A DNA stretch of 64,000 bases from Actinomadura sp. NBRC 104425 (GCF_030269545.1 NZ_BSTN01000004.1:124001-188000), one strand, 5' to 3'; positions 24,790 through 39,327 are shown, counted from the first letter of the stretch. Translations and numbers: made by a program. Notes: generated by a model from the letters alone, not told the origin.

Positions 24790-25233
24790 TCACGGGCCCG
24801 AGCGCATGCCCGTGCGGACGGCCTCGCGCTGGCCGTACACGCACAGCGCCCAGATCACGAAGACGTCCAGGGCGATCATCACAATCGACCACGTCGGGTA
24901 GTACGGCAGGAACAGAAAGTTCGCCACCGCGCTGACCACCGCCATGCCGATGCCGACGATACGGGCCAGCAGCCGGCCGGCCATGATCCCCCAGCCGATC
25001 AGCACCAGCAGGACCCCGATCACGATGTGGATCCACCCCCACGCGGTCACGTCCACCGAGAACGCGTAATCGGCGGTGACCACGAAGAACTCGCCCCGGG
25101 CGAGCGCGGCGATCCCGGCGATCAGCTGGAAGATCCCCACCGTGATCAGCAGGATGCCCGCGAACAGCACGACCCCGAGGGCCCACCCGAGCCGTCGCTC
25201 CGAGGTCGCGGTCGTGTCCGGTTTGTCGGCCAT
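24790..25233 (-). CDS. DUF7144-type four-helix membrane protein
   Basis: A 147-residue integral membrane protein with four predicted helices: WALGVVLFAGILLITVGIFQ, WIHIVIGVLLVLIGWGIMAG, a third from VGIGMAVVSAVANFLFL and a fourth from IVMIALDVFVIWALCV. The AWGWIHIVIG signature is common to small actinobacterial proteins of the DUF7144 group, whose function is unknown and which often accompany general-stress genes. A GGGTAG -10-like site of the sigma-B kind (complement of 25348-25353) lies 115 bp upstream. Confidence 0.75.
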   Translation of the reverse strand: MADKPDTTATSERRLGWALGVVLFAGILLITVGIFQLIAGIAALARGEFFVVTADYAFSVDVTAWGWIHIVIGVLLVLIGWGIMAGRLLARIVGIGMAVVSAVANFLFLPYYPTWSIVMIALDVFVIWALCVYGQREAVRTGMRSGP

Positions 25234-25655
25234 GGCGGCTCTCCTCGCATGTCGTGGAGCGGGGTGAGGCGGCGTCCGGCCGGGGTGTGCCCGGTCACAT
25301 GAGCCGGACGGCTCTCTTCCCCCGTCGGGCAGCCGTTTCGGAGTCGTCTACCCCCGGTGCGGGGAGTTAGCCGGACGCACGGGCCCGCCGGCGTCGGGGC
25401 GGCGCGGCATGCGGTCGCGCGTCCGCCGTTCGAGGGCGATCGGCGTCTCGGTGCTGGTGACGCGCTGACTGCGGTGAATCTCATGATCGGAATCCAGCCG
25501 CGCCGCGACCGCGGTGCGGCATGCTAACGCAACGGATCCCAGTGCGGAACGCCGCTGAGGTTCCTATGCTTGCGTCTTTGGGCGCAAAGTCCGATGCGGT
25601 GTTGCGTGCGGCGATCGTCGTTTGCTGTTCTCTCACCGACGAGAGGAGTCCGGTC
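25234..25655. other. Divergent intergenic region with candidate operator
   Basis: No gene is seen. On the minus strand GGGTAG (complement of 25348-25353) could be a stress-type -10 for the DUF7144 gene. Near 25570-25589 TTGCG/CGCAA arms (8-nt spacer) and CTTTG/CAAAG arms (4-nt spacer) overlap, about 70-85 bp before the oxidoreductase start, a plausible operator. An open frame upstream of 25656 is not supported as coding. Confidence 0.4.
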
Positions 25656-28600
25656 GTGGGCGCGTACACACTGGAAGACCGTTACCTGCGCGAGGACGGC
25701 GAGGTCTATCTCACCGGCATCCAGGCCCTGGTGCGGGTCCTGTTCGACCGGGTGCGGCACGACCGGCGCGCGAACGGGAGATCGACGTCGGTGTTCGTCT
25801 CCGGCTACGAGGGCTCCCCGCTGGGCGGCTACGACCTGGAACTGGCCAGGCGCGGCCGCCTGCTCGACGAGTACCGCGTGGTGCACCGGCCCGGACTGAA
25901 CGAGGAACTGGCCGCCACCTCGGTGATGGGCAGCCAGCTCGCCGCCGGGCTCGGCCTGCGCACCGACGGCGTCGCCGGGTTCTGGTACGGCAAGGCGCCC
26001 GGACTGGACCGCGCCACCGACGCCCTGCGGCACGCCAACATGGCCGGGGCCGACCCGAACGGCGGCGCGGTGGCGCTGGTCGGCGACGACCCCAACGCCA
26101 AGTCCTCCACCATCCCCTCGGCCTCCGAACTCGCCCTGGCCGACCTGGCCATCCCGGTGCTGTTCCCCGCGGACCCGCAGGACATCCTGGACTTCGGCCG
26201 ACATGCGGTGGAGCTGTCGCGGGCCAGCGGGCTGTGGTCGGCGCTGAAGGTCGTCTCCAACGTCGCCGACGCCGCCGCCACGGTCACGGTGAACGCCGAG
26301 TGGACGCCCCCCGCGATGCCCGACGGCGCCTACCGGCACAAGCCCAGCGGCCGCCTGCTCGGCCAGGAGCTCGCCGGCCTGGAACGCGGCCTGCACGAGG
26401 TGCGGCTGCCGCTGGCGCTGGAGTACATCCGGGCGAGCGGCCTCAACCGCATCGTCCACCGCGGCGACCGCGACCGGATCGGCATCGTCACGGCCGGGAA
26501 GGCCTACCTGGACGTCCGCCAGGCGCTGCGGATCCTCGGGCTGGACGACGCCGCCCTGGCCCGCTCCGGCATCCGCCTGCTCAAGCTCGGCGCGATCTAC
26601 CCGCTGGAGCCGCAGACCATGCGCGAGTTCGCCGCCGGGCTCGAGGAGATCGTGGTCGTCGAGGAGAAGCGCGCGTTCCTCGAACCCGCGGTGAAGGAGG
26701 TGCTCTACGGCCTGCGCGACGCCCCCGAGATCCACGGCAAGGACCTCTTCAGCCCGCTCGGGGAACTGGACCCGGACCTGATCGCCAAGGGGCTGCGCGG
26801 GCGGCTGGCCCGCCACGCCGAACTCGCCCCGCCGCCGGCGCGCAGGCGCGAGCGCATCTCTCTTCCGCTGCTCGCCCGCACCCCGTACTTCTGCTCCGGC
26901 TGCCCGCACAACTCCTCCACCAGGACCCCGGAGGGGACCATCGTCGGAGCCGGCATCGGATGCCACACCATGGCGCTGTTCATGGACCCCGAGACCGTCG
27001 GCGACGTCGTGGGGCTGACCCAGATGGGCGGCGAGGGCACGCAGTGGATCGGCATGGCGCCGTTCGTCGACGCCCGGCACTTCGTGCAGAACATCGGCGA
27101 CGGCACCTTCACCCACTCCGGCAGCCTCGCCGTCCGCGCGGCCGTCGCCGCCGGCGTGAACATCACCTACAAGCTGCTGTACAACTCGGCCGTCGCGATG
27201 ACCGGCGGGCAGGACGCGGTCGGCGCGCTGCCCGTGCACAAGGTCGCCGAGCTGCTGCTGCTCGAAGGCGCCGCCAAGGTCGTCATCACCAGCGCCGAGC
27301 CGCGCCGGCTGCGGCGCGCCGCGCGCGTCAAGGGCGTCGAGGTGCGCCACCGCAGCGAACTGCGGCGCACCCAGGAGGAGCTCGCCGCCATCCCCGGGGT
27401 GACCGTCCTCATCCACGAGCAGGAGTGCGCGGCGGAGAAGCGCCGCAAGCGGCGCCGCGGCAAGGCGCCCACCCCCGCGCGCAGGGTGTTCGTCAACGAG
27501 CGCGTCTGCGAGGGCTGCGGCGATTGCGGCGGCAAGTCCAACTGCCTGTCGGTGCAGCCGGTCGCGACCGAGTTCGGCCGCAAGACCGCGATCCACCAGT
27601 CGTCGTGCAACCTCGACTACTCCTGCCTCGACGGGGACTGCCCGTCCTTCCTGACCGTGGAGCCGGGCGGACGGCGGCCGCGCCGCACCTTCGCCGAGCT
27701 GCCCGCGGACGCCGTGCCAGAACCCGACCGGCGCACCGGCGCAGGCGGCGGCTTCACCGTCCGCATCGCCGGCATCGGCGGCACCGGAGTCGTCACCGTC
27801 GCGCAGATCCTGGCCACCGCCGCGTTCCTGGACGGTCGGCACGTGCGCACGCTCGACCAGACCGGGCTCGCCCAGAAGGGCGGCGCCGTCGTGTCCGATG
27901 TCAAGGTCACCGCGGCCCCGGTGGAGCAGGCGGCCAAGCTCGCCGCGGGCGAATGCGACCTGTACCTGGCGTGCGACGCGCTGGTCGGCGCCGACCCGGC
28001 GCACCTGCGCGCCGCCGACCCGGCCCGGACCACCGCCGTGGTGTCCACCACCGAGGTCCCGACCGGACGCATGATCGCCGACCCGTCCGTGACGTTCCCG
28101 GACGCCTCGCGCATCCGCGCCACCCTGGACGCCGCGACCGCCCGCGCGTACTACCTGGACGCCCGCGGCCTGGCCGAGACGCTGTTCGACGACGACCAGT
28201 ACGCCAACATCCTCCAGCTCGGCGCCGCCTACCAGACCGGCGCGCTCGGCGTCACCGCCGCGAGCATCGAACGGGCCATCGAGCTCAACGGCACCGCCGT
28301 CGCCGCCAACCTCCAGGCGTTCCGCCGCGGCCGCCAGGCCGTGGCCGACCCCGACGGCCTGCGCCGGGAACTGGCACCGCAGGAGGCACCGCGGCCGGAA
28401 CCGGAGAGCGCGCCGAAGGTCCGCTCCCTGGTCGCCGCCGAACCCGGCACCGAACTGGCCCGGATCCTCGATGTGCGCGTCCCCGACCTCGTCGAGTACC
28501 AGAACGCCGACTACGCCGCCGAGTACGCCCGGTTCGTCGAGCGCGTGCGCGGCAGGGCCCCGCACGTCGCCGAGGCGGTGGCGCGCAACCTGTACAAGCT

Positions 28601-29078
28601 CATGGCGTACAAGGACGAGTACGAGGTCGCCCGGTTGAGCCTGGACCCGCGGCTGCGGGCCGAGATCGCCGACCGCTTCGGCGACCGGGCGCGGGTGGCC
28701 TACCGCCTGCACCCGCCGATCCTGCGCGCCCTCGGGTTCAAGCGCAAGATCGCTTTCGGTCCGTGGTTCAACGGCGTGTTCCGGGTGCTGCGGGCGATGC
28801 GCCGCCTGCGCGGCACCCCGTTCGACCCGTTCGGCCGCACCCGGGTGCGGCGCACCGAGCGCGCGCTCGTCGCCGAGTACCGCCGGGCGATCGAACGCGC
28901 CCTCGACGCCGCGCCCGACCACCCGCTGCTGGCCGAGCTCGCCGAGCTGCCGGACATGGTCCGCGGCTACGAGGAGATCAAGCTCGGCAACGTCGCCCGG
29001 TACCGGGCCCGGCAGGCCGAGCTGCTGGCCGCCATCGAGTCCGGCGACCGGAGCCCGGCGGGCGCCTCGTCGTCCTGA
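25656..29078 (+). CDS. Fused indolepyruvate ferredoxin oxidoreductase
   Basis: An 1140-residue 2-oxoacid:ferredoxin oxidoreductase with alpha, beta and gamma parts in one chain. The N-terminal pyrimidine-binding part has VSGYEGSPLGGYD. CSGCPHNSSTR (about 413) and GIGCHTM precede the thiamine-diphosphate site with LTQMGGEG. Cysteine motifs VCEGCGDCGG (about 617) and SCLDGDC mark Fe-S sites. The gamma domain begins with RIAGIGGTGVVTV (about 705), and a DUF6537-type C-terminal domain follows. It oxidatively decarboxylates aryl- or branched 2-oxo acids to acyl-CoA. GTG at 25656 has GAGAGGAG upstream and starts just before the conserved LEDRYLREDG. Confidence 0.92.
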   Translation: MGAYTLEDRYLREDGEVYLTGIQALVRVLFDRVRHDRRANGRSTSVFVSGYEGSPLGGYDLELARRGRLLDEYRVVHRPGLNEELAATSVMGSQLAAGLGLRTDGVAGFWYGKAPGLDRATDALRHANMAGADPNGGAVALVGDDPNAKSSTIPSASELALADLAIPVLFPADPQDILDFGRHAVELSRASGLWSALKVVSNVADAAATVTVNAEWTPPAMPDGAYRHKPSGRLLGQELAGLERGLHEVRLPLALEYIRASGLNRIVHRGDRDRIGIVTAGKAYLDVRQALRILGLDDAALARSGIRLLKLGAIYPLEPQTMREFAAGLEEIVVVEEKRAFLEPAVKEVLYGLRDAPEIHGKDLFSPLGELDPDLIAKGLRGRLARHAELAPPPARRRERISLPLLARTPYFCSGCPHNSSTRTPEGTIVGAGIGCHTMALFMDPETVGDVVGLTQMGGEGTQWIGMAPFVDARHFVQNIGDGTFTHSGSLAVRAAVAAGVNITYKLLYNSAVAMTGGQDAVGALPVHKVAELLLLEGAAKVVITSAEPRRLRRAARVKGVEVRHRSELRRTQEELAAIPGVTVLIHEQECAAEKRRKRRRGKAPTPARRVFVNERVCEGCGDCGGKSNCLSVQPVATEFGRKTAIHQSSCNLDYSCLDGDCPSFLTVEPGGRRPRRTFAELPADAVPEPDRRTGAGGGFTVRIAGIGGTGVVTVAQILATAAFLDGRHVRTLDQTGLAQKGGAVVSDVKVTAAPVEQAAKLAAGECDLYLACDALVGADPAHLRAADPARTTAVVSTTEVPTGRMIADPSVTFPDASRIRATLDAATARAYYLDARGLAETLFDDDQYANILQLGAAYQTGALGVTAASIERAIELNGTAVAANLQAFRRGRQAVADPDGLRRELAPQEAPRPEPESAPKVRSLVAAEPGTELARILDVRVPDLVEYQNADYAAEYARFVERVRGRAPHVAEAVARNLYKLMAYKDEYEVARLSLDPRLRAEIADRFGDRARVAYRLHPPILRALGFKRKIAFGPWFNGVFRVLRAMRRLRGTPFDPFGRTRVRRTERALVAEYRRAIERALDAAPDHPLLAELAELPDMVRGYEEIKLGNVARYRARQAELLAAIESGDRSPAGASSS

Positions 29079-29089
29079 TCCGCAGTCCG

Positions 29090-29114
29090 GCCCGCCGCGG
29101 GGCGCGGCGGGCCG
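29090..29114 (+). terminator. GC-rich terminator hairpin
   Basis: An 11-bp perfect stem (29090-29100 with 29104-29114) and a GGG loop begin 12 nt after the oxidoreductase stop. There is no T-tract. Confidence 0.7.
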
Positions 29115-29451
29115 CCGCGCCCCGCGGCGCGCATCAAAGCGGCTCGCCGCGCACCCCGGAACCGCCTTAACGGAAAGGAGACTGCAGCACGACCGAAAAA
29201 GCGCGCATAATCTGACCTATACGTGGCCAGGGGTAGGTGGAGTCCGGATGCTCCCCGACCGCGCAACCGGCACGCGACAGGCCGGCACCGGCATCCGCAC
29301 CGATTCGCGCCGTTTTCTTCGTGCTCGGGGTGGCCGGAACGGTCGCGGATCGGTCTGCGCGGCGTCCGGCGGCGGTCGATACCGCCTTAACATCCGGAAA
29401 TCGACGCACCCGGTGTGCCGACACGGCGACACATGTGGTACGTGTTCACCT

Positions 29452-29472
29452 GACCAGTGGCGGTCACTGGTC
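29452..29472. promoter_or_regulatory. Perfect 8-bp inverted repeat, candidate operator
   Basis: GACCAGTG and CACTGGTC are separated by 5 nt. The element is 117 bp upstream of the first cysteine-rich gene. Symmetry and size suit a dimeric repressor or activator. Confidence 0.55.
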
Positions 29473-29544
29473 CATCCTTGTCACAGCGTGTCCGATCGGA
29501 CGGGCACCGGTCACGCAGTGATCTTGCGTGGCAACATTGGAGCG

Positions 29545-29568
29545 AGTGCACAGTGGAAAGTGCACAGT
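29545..29568 (+). repeat. Direct repeat of AGTGCACAGT
   Basis: Two exact 10-bp copies start 14 bp apart (29545-29554, 29559-29568), each with the palindrome GTGCAC, just upstream of the ribosome site of the gene at 29589. Confidence 0.75.
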
Positions 29569-29588
29569 CCTCGAAGGGATCCGAACAC

Positions 29589-29918
29589 ATGGCAACGCGA
29601 CCGCACATGGCGAAGCTGGACGATGTCACCAAGTTCGCCGAAGGGCTGTCCAACGACTACCTGATGTGCCGCACCTGGGCGCACGCGTGGGACCCGCGCA
29701 CCTCCGCGGTGCAGCGCGCCAACGGCCGCATCCACTGGACGGTGGAGTGCTCCACCTGCGGCACCATCCGCACCCGTGTCATGACACCCAGCGGCGGCAT
29801 CGTCGGTAACCGCTACAGCTACCCCGAGGGCTACCAGTCCGGTGGCATCGGCCGGATCGGGCAGCGCGGCCTGGCCGCCATCCGCATGGAGTCGCTGAAG
29901 CGAATCGGTGGCGTCTGA
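29589..29918 (+). CDS. Small cysteine-containing protein of unknown function (MCRTWxHAW type)
   Basis: A 109-residue basic protein. Its core MCRTWAHAWDP, then VECSTCGTIRTR and a RYSYPEGY segment, recalls small proteins common in actinobacterial phages, integrative elements and chromosomes, with a possible Cys/His zinc site (MCRTW, HAW, CSTC). No function is established. ATG at 29589 is preceded by GAAGGGAT; a longer frame from 29457 is unlikely because it would begin in the operator region. It overlaps the next gene by TGATG, so the two are probably co-translated. Confidence 0.65.
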   Translation: MATRPHMAKLDDVTKFAEGLSNDYLMCRTWAHAWDPRTSAVQRANGRIHWTVECSTCGTIRTRVMTPSGGIVGNRYSYPEGYQSGGIGRIGQRGLAAIRMESLKRIGGV

Positions 29919-30418
29919 TGCAGGAAGTGTTGATCGTCACTTACTGCGACCGCTGCTACCAGGACGATCAGACCAAGAACGACGCCGCGCACACCGTCGA
30001 GGTGAGCATCGGCACCGACCAGGCCAGGCTCGACCTGTGCCCGCGCTGCGACGAGGAGCTGCTGGCGCCGCTGCGGGAACTGCTGCGCACCCGCGGCCCC
30101 GCGCAGCGGGCACTGGAGAAGGCCGCCGGCAACGGGGCCGAGCAGCGCCCCGCCCGGGTCCGTCCGGACGTCTCGGTGCGCTGCGGGGAGTGCGACACGC
30201 AGATCGCGCTGCGCAACCGCGGCAGCCACAGCCGCGCGAGCCACGGCTGCGACCCGCAGGAGATCCAGTGGTACTTCGGTGACGACGTCACCGAGGTGTG
30301 GGCCTGCTCCTGCGGCCTGGCGTTCCCCAACGAGCACGGCCGGACGACCCACGCGCACCGCGTCGGTCACCCGCTGCCCGAGGCCACCGGTCCCCAGGCA
30401 CCGCCCCGCGCCGCCTGA
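29918..30418 (+). CDS. Cysteine/histidine-rich putative zinc-finger protein
   Basis: A 166-residue protein with paired cysteines: TYCDRC (C9, C12), LCPRC, RCGEC, and a C-terminal WACSCGLAFPNEHGRTTHAH segment with His residues spaced like a C2H2 finger. The N-terminal part HTVEVSIGTDQARLDLCPRC resembles the beta-strand pattern of the Lsr2 N-terminus and of small phage-type zinc proteins. Nucleic-acid binding is a reasonable guess, not a demonstrated role. It begins within the stop of the previous gene (TGATG). Confidence 0.65.
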   Translation: MQEVLIVTYCDRCYQDDQTKNDAAHTVEVSIGTDQARLDLCPRCDEELLAPLRELLRTRGPAQRALEKAAGNGAEQRPARVRPDVSVRCGECDTQIALRNRGSHSRASHGCDPQEIQWYFGDDVTEVWACSCGLAFPNEHGRTTHAHRVGHPLPEATGPQAPPRAA

Positions 30419-30750
30419 CCGCGCCGCTTGACGGGGCGGTGCCGCCGGGCCCCATGCCGACGACGCCGCGTGTCATCGACACCGCCGCGCGTGGCCGCTC
30501 ACACGCGCGGCGGGACGGACGAACACCGCGGCTCGGCGCCGGGCGCCGGAGCGGACGCCGGTCTCCAGGAACGATGAGCGCAGGGAGCGGCCGCCGGCGG
30601 GCCCGCCGGCGGTCACCCGACCGGTGCCGAGGTGCGGGACGACCGCCCGGCGGCCGCTCCCGATGACCAGGCCGAGCGGCCGGAGGGCGCCGCGGCGGTC
30701 AGCCGCACCGCGCATCCCCTCCGGTGCCCGCGCCCGCCTCGGGCCGAAAC
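30419..30750. other. Intergenic stretch without recognisable gene
   Basis: GC-rich non-coding sequence between the zinc-finger gene and the terminator. Short open frames exist on both strands, but none has a ribosome site or recognisable product. Confidence 0.5.
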
Positions 30751-30804
30751 GACGCCGGCCCGGTCGCCCCACCACGTGGTGGTCGGGACGACCGGGCCGG
30801 CGTC
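30751..30804. terminator. Long nested hairpin, bidirectional terminator
   Basis: A perfect 16-bp stem, GACGCCGGCCCGGTCG at 30751-30766 paired with 30789-30804, encloses a 14-bp palindrome, CCACCACGTGGTGG at 30769-30782. It lies 29 bp past the end of argG and should stop transcription from that side and from the opposite one. Confidence 0.75.
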
Positions 30805-30832
30805 TGCGTGTCAGGGCCCCTGGGCGCGCGGA

Positions 30833-33344
<2,512 letters not shown>

Positions 33345-33352
33345 CCCGCGCC

Positions 33353-33396
33353 GGACCGCCGGGGGGCGGTGCTCGCTCGTTCCCCCCGGCGGGGTC
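33353..33396. terminator. Bidirectional hairpin
   Basis: GCCGGGGGG (33358-33366) pairs with CCCCCCGGC (33382-33390), and the outer GGACC/GGTCC extend the stem. It lies between the convergent DUF6891 and flavohaemoglobin genes. Confidence 0.6.
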
Positions 33397-33406
33397 CCGG
33401 TGCCGG

Positions 33407-34618
33407 TCAGTCGGTCTGGCCCCACAGGTCCGGGCCGAAGACCTCGTAGTGGATGCGCTCGTCGGAGACTCCCGCGGCGAGCAGCTCCCGGCGGATACCG
33501 CGCATGAACGCGATGGGGCCGCACATGTAGACGCGGGCCTTGGGCGGCAGGGACAGTCCGTCCAGGTCCATGAGACCGGTGCGGACCTCCTCGTCCGCCG
33601 ATGAGGCGGCGCCGTCCGGCTCCTCATACCAGGTGATCCGCCGGACGCCGGGCATCGCGCGGGCGGCGCTGGTGATCTGGCCGCGCAGCGCGTGCGTGCC
33701 GGGGGAGCGGTCGGCGTGCAGCGCCAGCACGGGCCGGTCGGGGGCGGTGGCCGCCAGGTGGTCGATCATCGCCGCGACGGGGGTGACGCCGATGCCCGCG
33801 CTGATCAGCAGCAGCGGGTCGGAGTCGTCGTCCAGCACCAGGTCGCCGAACGGCGGGGACACCTCCAGCAGGTCGCCCTCGGCGACGTTGCGGTGCAGGA
33901 AGGTCGACACCGCCCCGTCGGGCGCGCCGTCCTCGCCGCGCACCCGGCGCACGGTGATCTGGATGGCGTCGCCGGTCGGCACCCGTGACAGCGAGTACTG
34001 GCGGGGCTGGCGCAGCCCGTCGGGCAGTGTCACGGCGACGCTGACGTACTGGCCGGGACGGTATCCGGGGACGCCCTGCCCGTCGGTGGGCTCCAGGACG
34101 AAGGAGAGCACGTCGTCGGTTTCCGGGCGCCGCTCCGCCACCCGCCACGGGCGGAACGCGTCCTCGGGCGTGCAGGACGCCTCGTGGTAGAGCCGCGCCT
34201 CCTCGGCGACCAGCAGGGTGGCGAACAGCCAGTACACCTCCGACCAGGCCGCGTGCACCTCGGGCGTCACCGCGGGGCCCAGCACCTCCGCCACCGCCTC
34301 CAGCAGGTGGCGGCCGACGATCGTGTACTGGTCGGGGCGCACGCCGAGGGAGGCGTGCTTGTGGGCGATGCGCGACAGCAGCAGCTGGATGGACGCCGGC
34401 CCGCCCTCACTGGTAAGCCGTTGCGCGAAGGCCGCCACCGCAAGCGCCAGCGCCTGCCGCTGCTCCCCGTTGGCCTGGTTGCCTTGGTTGAACAGGTGGC
34501 GCAGCTCGGGATGCGCGGCGAACATCGCATCGTAGAACGTCGCGGTGATCTGGGTGCCGTGGTCTATGACGGCGGGCAGGGTGGCCCGCACGGTGTCGGC
34601 GTGATCGGGCGACAGCAT
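33407..34618 (-). CDS. hmp: Flavohaemoglobin (nitric oxide dioxygenase)
   Basis: A 403-residue protein with an N-terminal globin domain (about 1-140; ATFYDAMFAAHPELRHLFN, proximal-helix IAHKHASLGV) and a ferredoxin-reductase domain: the FAD motif RQYSLSRV, the NAD-binding LISAGIGVTPVAAMI and the C-terminal YMCGPIAFM. It oxidises NO to nitrate with O2 and NAD(P)H. It follows the nitronate monooxygenase gene by 10 nt in one operon whose promoter region holds a DosR-like box, which fits a hypoxia/NO response. Confidence 0.95.
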   Translation of the reverse strand: MLSPDHADTVRATLPAVIDHGTQITATFYDAMFAAHPELRHLFNQGNQANGEQRQALALAVAAFAQRLTSEGGPASIQLLLSRIAHKHASLGVRPDQYTIVGRHLLEAVAEVLGPAVTPEVHAAWSEVYWLFATLLVAEEARLYHEASCTPEDAFRPWRVAERRPETDDVLSFVLEPTDGQGVPGYRPGQYVSVAVTLPDGLRQPRQYSLSRVPTGDAIQITVRRVRGEDGAPDGAVSTFLHRNVAEGDLLEVSPPFGDLVLDDDSDPLLLISAGIGVTPVAAMIDHLAATAPDRPVLALHADRSPGTHALRGQITSAARAMPGVRRITWYEEPDGAASSADEEVRTGLMDLDGLSLPPKARVYMCGPIAFMRGIRRELLAAGVSDERIHYEVFGPDLWGQTD

Positions 34619-34628
34619 GGGTCTCCTC

Positions 34629-36047
34629 TCAGCGGTTCAACAGGTAGTCGACGGCGTCGGCGGCGGTGTAGTCGCCGCCGGGTCCGTCGAGCAGGTCGGG
34701 GAGGAAGCCGAGGTCCTGCCCGAGCGTCAAAAGCGGCGGCTCGGTGTAGCCGTCCGGGCGGTGCTGGGCCAGACCGATCCCGGCGACGAGCCCGTTGCAC
34801 AGGCAGCGCCGCCCGGCGGTGTCCTCCGCCGCTCCGCCTTTACGGATGTAGTCGTCGACCGGTTCAGCGGGGCAGCGGAAGCCGACCGCGCCGTTGGCCC
34901 TGACGTACGGGGTACGCAGATAGCCCAGATCGCACAGGCGCGGGCGGTCGCGGTAGACCTCCGCTTCCGACAGCGTGCCGGGCAGCTCAGCGACCTTGAA
35001 CGGGAACCCCGCCGGCGAGGCGTCCGGGTCGTTGCGCACCCGCAGGCCGCCTGTCAGGGCGGCCTGGAGGAGCCGCCGCCGCAGCCGGGGGTCGAGGCCC
35101 GACTCCCGGCACAGCGCGAAGATCGTCCCGGCCTGGATCCCGGCGGCGCCGGACGAGCGGGCCGCGGCGGCCGCACCGGGGGCGGCGTGCCCGCCGGCGA
35201 GCCAGAACGGCGCACCGAGCGCGGCGATCTTCGCCGGGTCGACGCGGTCCCGCGGCCCGTAGACCGGCTCGCCCGCCTCGTCCAGCCGCAGCCGCCCGCG
35301 CGGCGGGGCGCTGTGCCCGCCCGCCACCGGGGACTCCACGACGAACCCGTCGGGGCGGGTCTGCGGGGACCGGTGCAGGTACGCGGCCAGCACGGCGGAG
35401 GAGACGATGGCCAGGAACCGCGGCCGGGCCGGCGGCGCCGCCGCCCCGGTCAGCTCCGACGGGGTGAAGGCGATGGTGCGGCCGCGTTCGGCGCCGGCGA
35501 CGGTGACGGTCAGCTCGCCGGTCCTGCCCGCGGCGAACGCGTCCAGCAGGGCGGGGATCTGCGTGGGGATCCCGGCGCCCATCAGCACGTAGTCCACCCC
35601 GGCGAGCATCGCGCCGTAGACCGCGGCCGGGGTGGCGAGCTGGATCTTCTCCAGGTAGTTGATCCCGACGGGACCGCCGTGCCCCTGCCTGGCCAGCCAC
35701 ACCTCGGAGAAGTTGGCCGCGGCGGTCAGCTCGTCGCGGGCCCGGGAGGGGCGCAGGCCGAGCCTCGGCACGGGCCGGAACGGCCGCCCGGGGGCGATGC
35801 CGCCGGGGACGAAGTAGCGCCGCAGGATCCGTTCGGCGACCTCGGGGACGGGGAAGGCGCCCAGCGCGCGGCGCAGGTGGCCGCCGGGGTCGCCGAGCTG
35901 GAGGCGGCGCGCCAGCAACACGTCCAGGGCCACCCCCGAGACGACCCCGAGCTGACCGGTCCGGGCGACGGCCCGCGCCAGCCGCCACCCGGAGACCCCG
36001 GCTCCCATGCCGCCCTGGATCAGGGCCGGGAGAAACGGCTCAGCCAC
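34629..36047 (-). CDS. Nitronate monooxygenase / NPD-like FMN enzyme
   Basis: A 472-residue TIM-barrel flavoprotein of the 2-nitropropane dioxygenase group: LPALIQGGMGAGVSGWRLARAVAR at the N-terminus, GINYLEKIQLATPAAVYGAMLAGVDYVLMGAG, and an FMN-site segment FWLAGGHA. It has a long C-terminal part with RKGG and RRCLCNGLVAGIG typical of a subgroup seen in DosR-type regulons. GTG at 36047 begins just before the conserved core. It is the first gene of the operon with hmp. Oxidation of nitronates or another small toxic nitro compound is plausible. Confidence 0.82.
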   Translation of the reverse strand: MAEPFLPALIQGGMGAGVSGWRLARAVARTGQLGVVSGVALDVLLARRLQLGDPGGHLRRALGAFPVPEVAERILRRYFVPGGIAPGRPFRPVPRLGLRPSRARDELTAAANFSEVWLARQGHGGPVGINYLEKIQLATPAAVYGAMLAGVDYVLMGAGIPTQIPALLDAFAAGRTGELTVTVAGAERGRTIAFTPSELTGAAAPPARPRFLAIVSSAVLAAYLHRSPQTRPDGFVVESPVAGGHSAPPRGRLRLDEAGEPVYGPRDRVDPAKIAALGAPFWLAGGHAAPGAAAAARSSGAAGIQAGTIFALCRESGLDPRLRRRLLQAALTGGLRVRNDPDASPAGFPFKVAELPGTLSEAEVYRDRPRLCDLGYLRTPYVRANGAVGFRCPAEPVDDYIRKGGAAEDTAGRRCLCNGLVAGIGLAQHRPDGYTEPPLLTLGQDLGFLPDLLDGPGGDYTAADAVDYLLNR

Positions 36048-36304
36048 GGCGCACCCGCGCCCGCGCGTCCCCGGAACGGCGGGTCCCGCCGGCGGCGGAG
36101 GGGGTCGCAATCGGCAGAGCGATGCCGACGGCGCCGCGCGGCGGCCGTCCGGGGCCGATGGGCATGAAGACTTCCTCCTCGGAGTGCGCCGGCTCCGGCG
36201 GCTGTGCACCCCGCCCCGGGCCGGCCTGTGTGCCGGTGCGCCGCCCGCCGGTCTCCGGCGGGCGGCCGAGTCACATCCTGGGTCACCGGCCCGGCGCGGC
36301 GGCC
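36048..36304. other. Leader/promoter region of the NPD-hmp operon
   Basis: No gene is seen. Non-coding GC-rich sequence separates the DosR-like box from the GTG at 36047; an upstream extension of the NPD frame to 36209 is low complexity and not convincing. Confidence 0.45.
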
Positions 36305-36318
36305 GGGACTTTGGTCCC
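36305..36318. promoter_or_regulatory. DosR/DevR-like box
   Basis: GGGACTTTGGTCCC has perfect GGGAC/GTCCC arms, and the flanking CGAA matches the mycobacterial dormancy box. It lies between the histidine kinase end and the NPD-hmp operon, 258 bp from the NPD start. Confidence 0.75.
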
Positions 36319-36380
36319 GAAAAGGCAGACCTTTCGGCACACCGGGACGATATGGAACGTGACGTGCGGCACGCCGCGGG

Positions 36381-39315
<2,935 letters not shown>

Positions 39316-39327
39316 CCCGGCGGACGA

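Larger units (their letters stand above)
29115..29588. other. Intergenic region, lower GC, upstream of the zinc-ribbon pair
   Basis: No gene is supported here, although open frames exist. The stretch is visibly less GC-rich than its surroundings and carries the inverted repeat at 29452-29472 and the direct repeats at 29545-29568, so it is most likely a long promoter/control region for the two genes that follow. Confidence 0.5.

Noticed and set aside
29457..29588. Upstream extension of the first zinc-ribbon gene to 29457
   Set aside because: It would translate the palindrome and direct-repeat region; GAAGGGAT and the conserved core favour ATG 29589.
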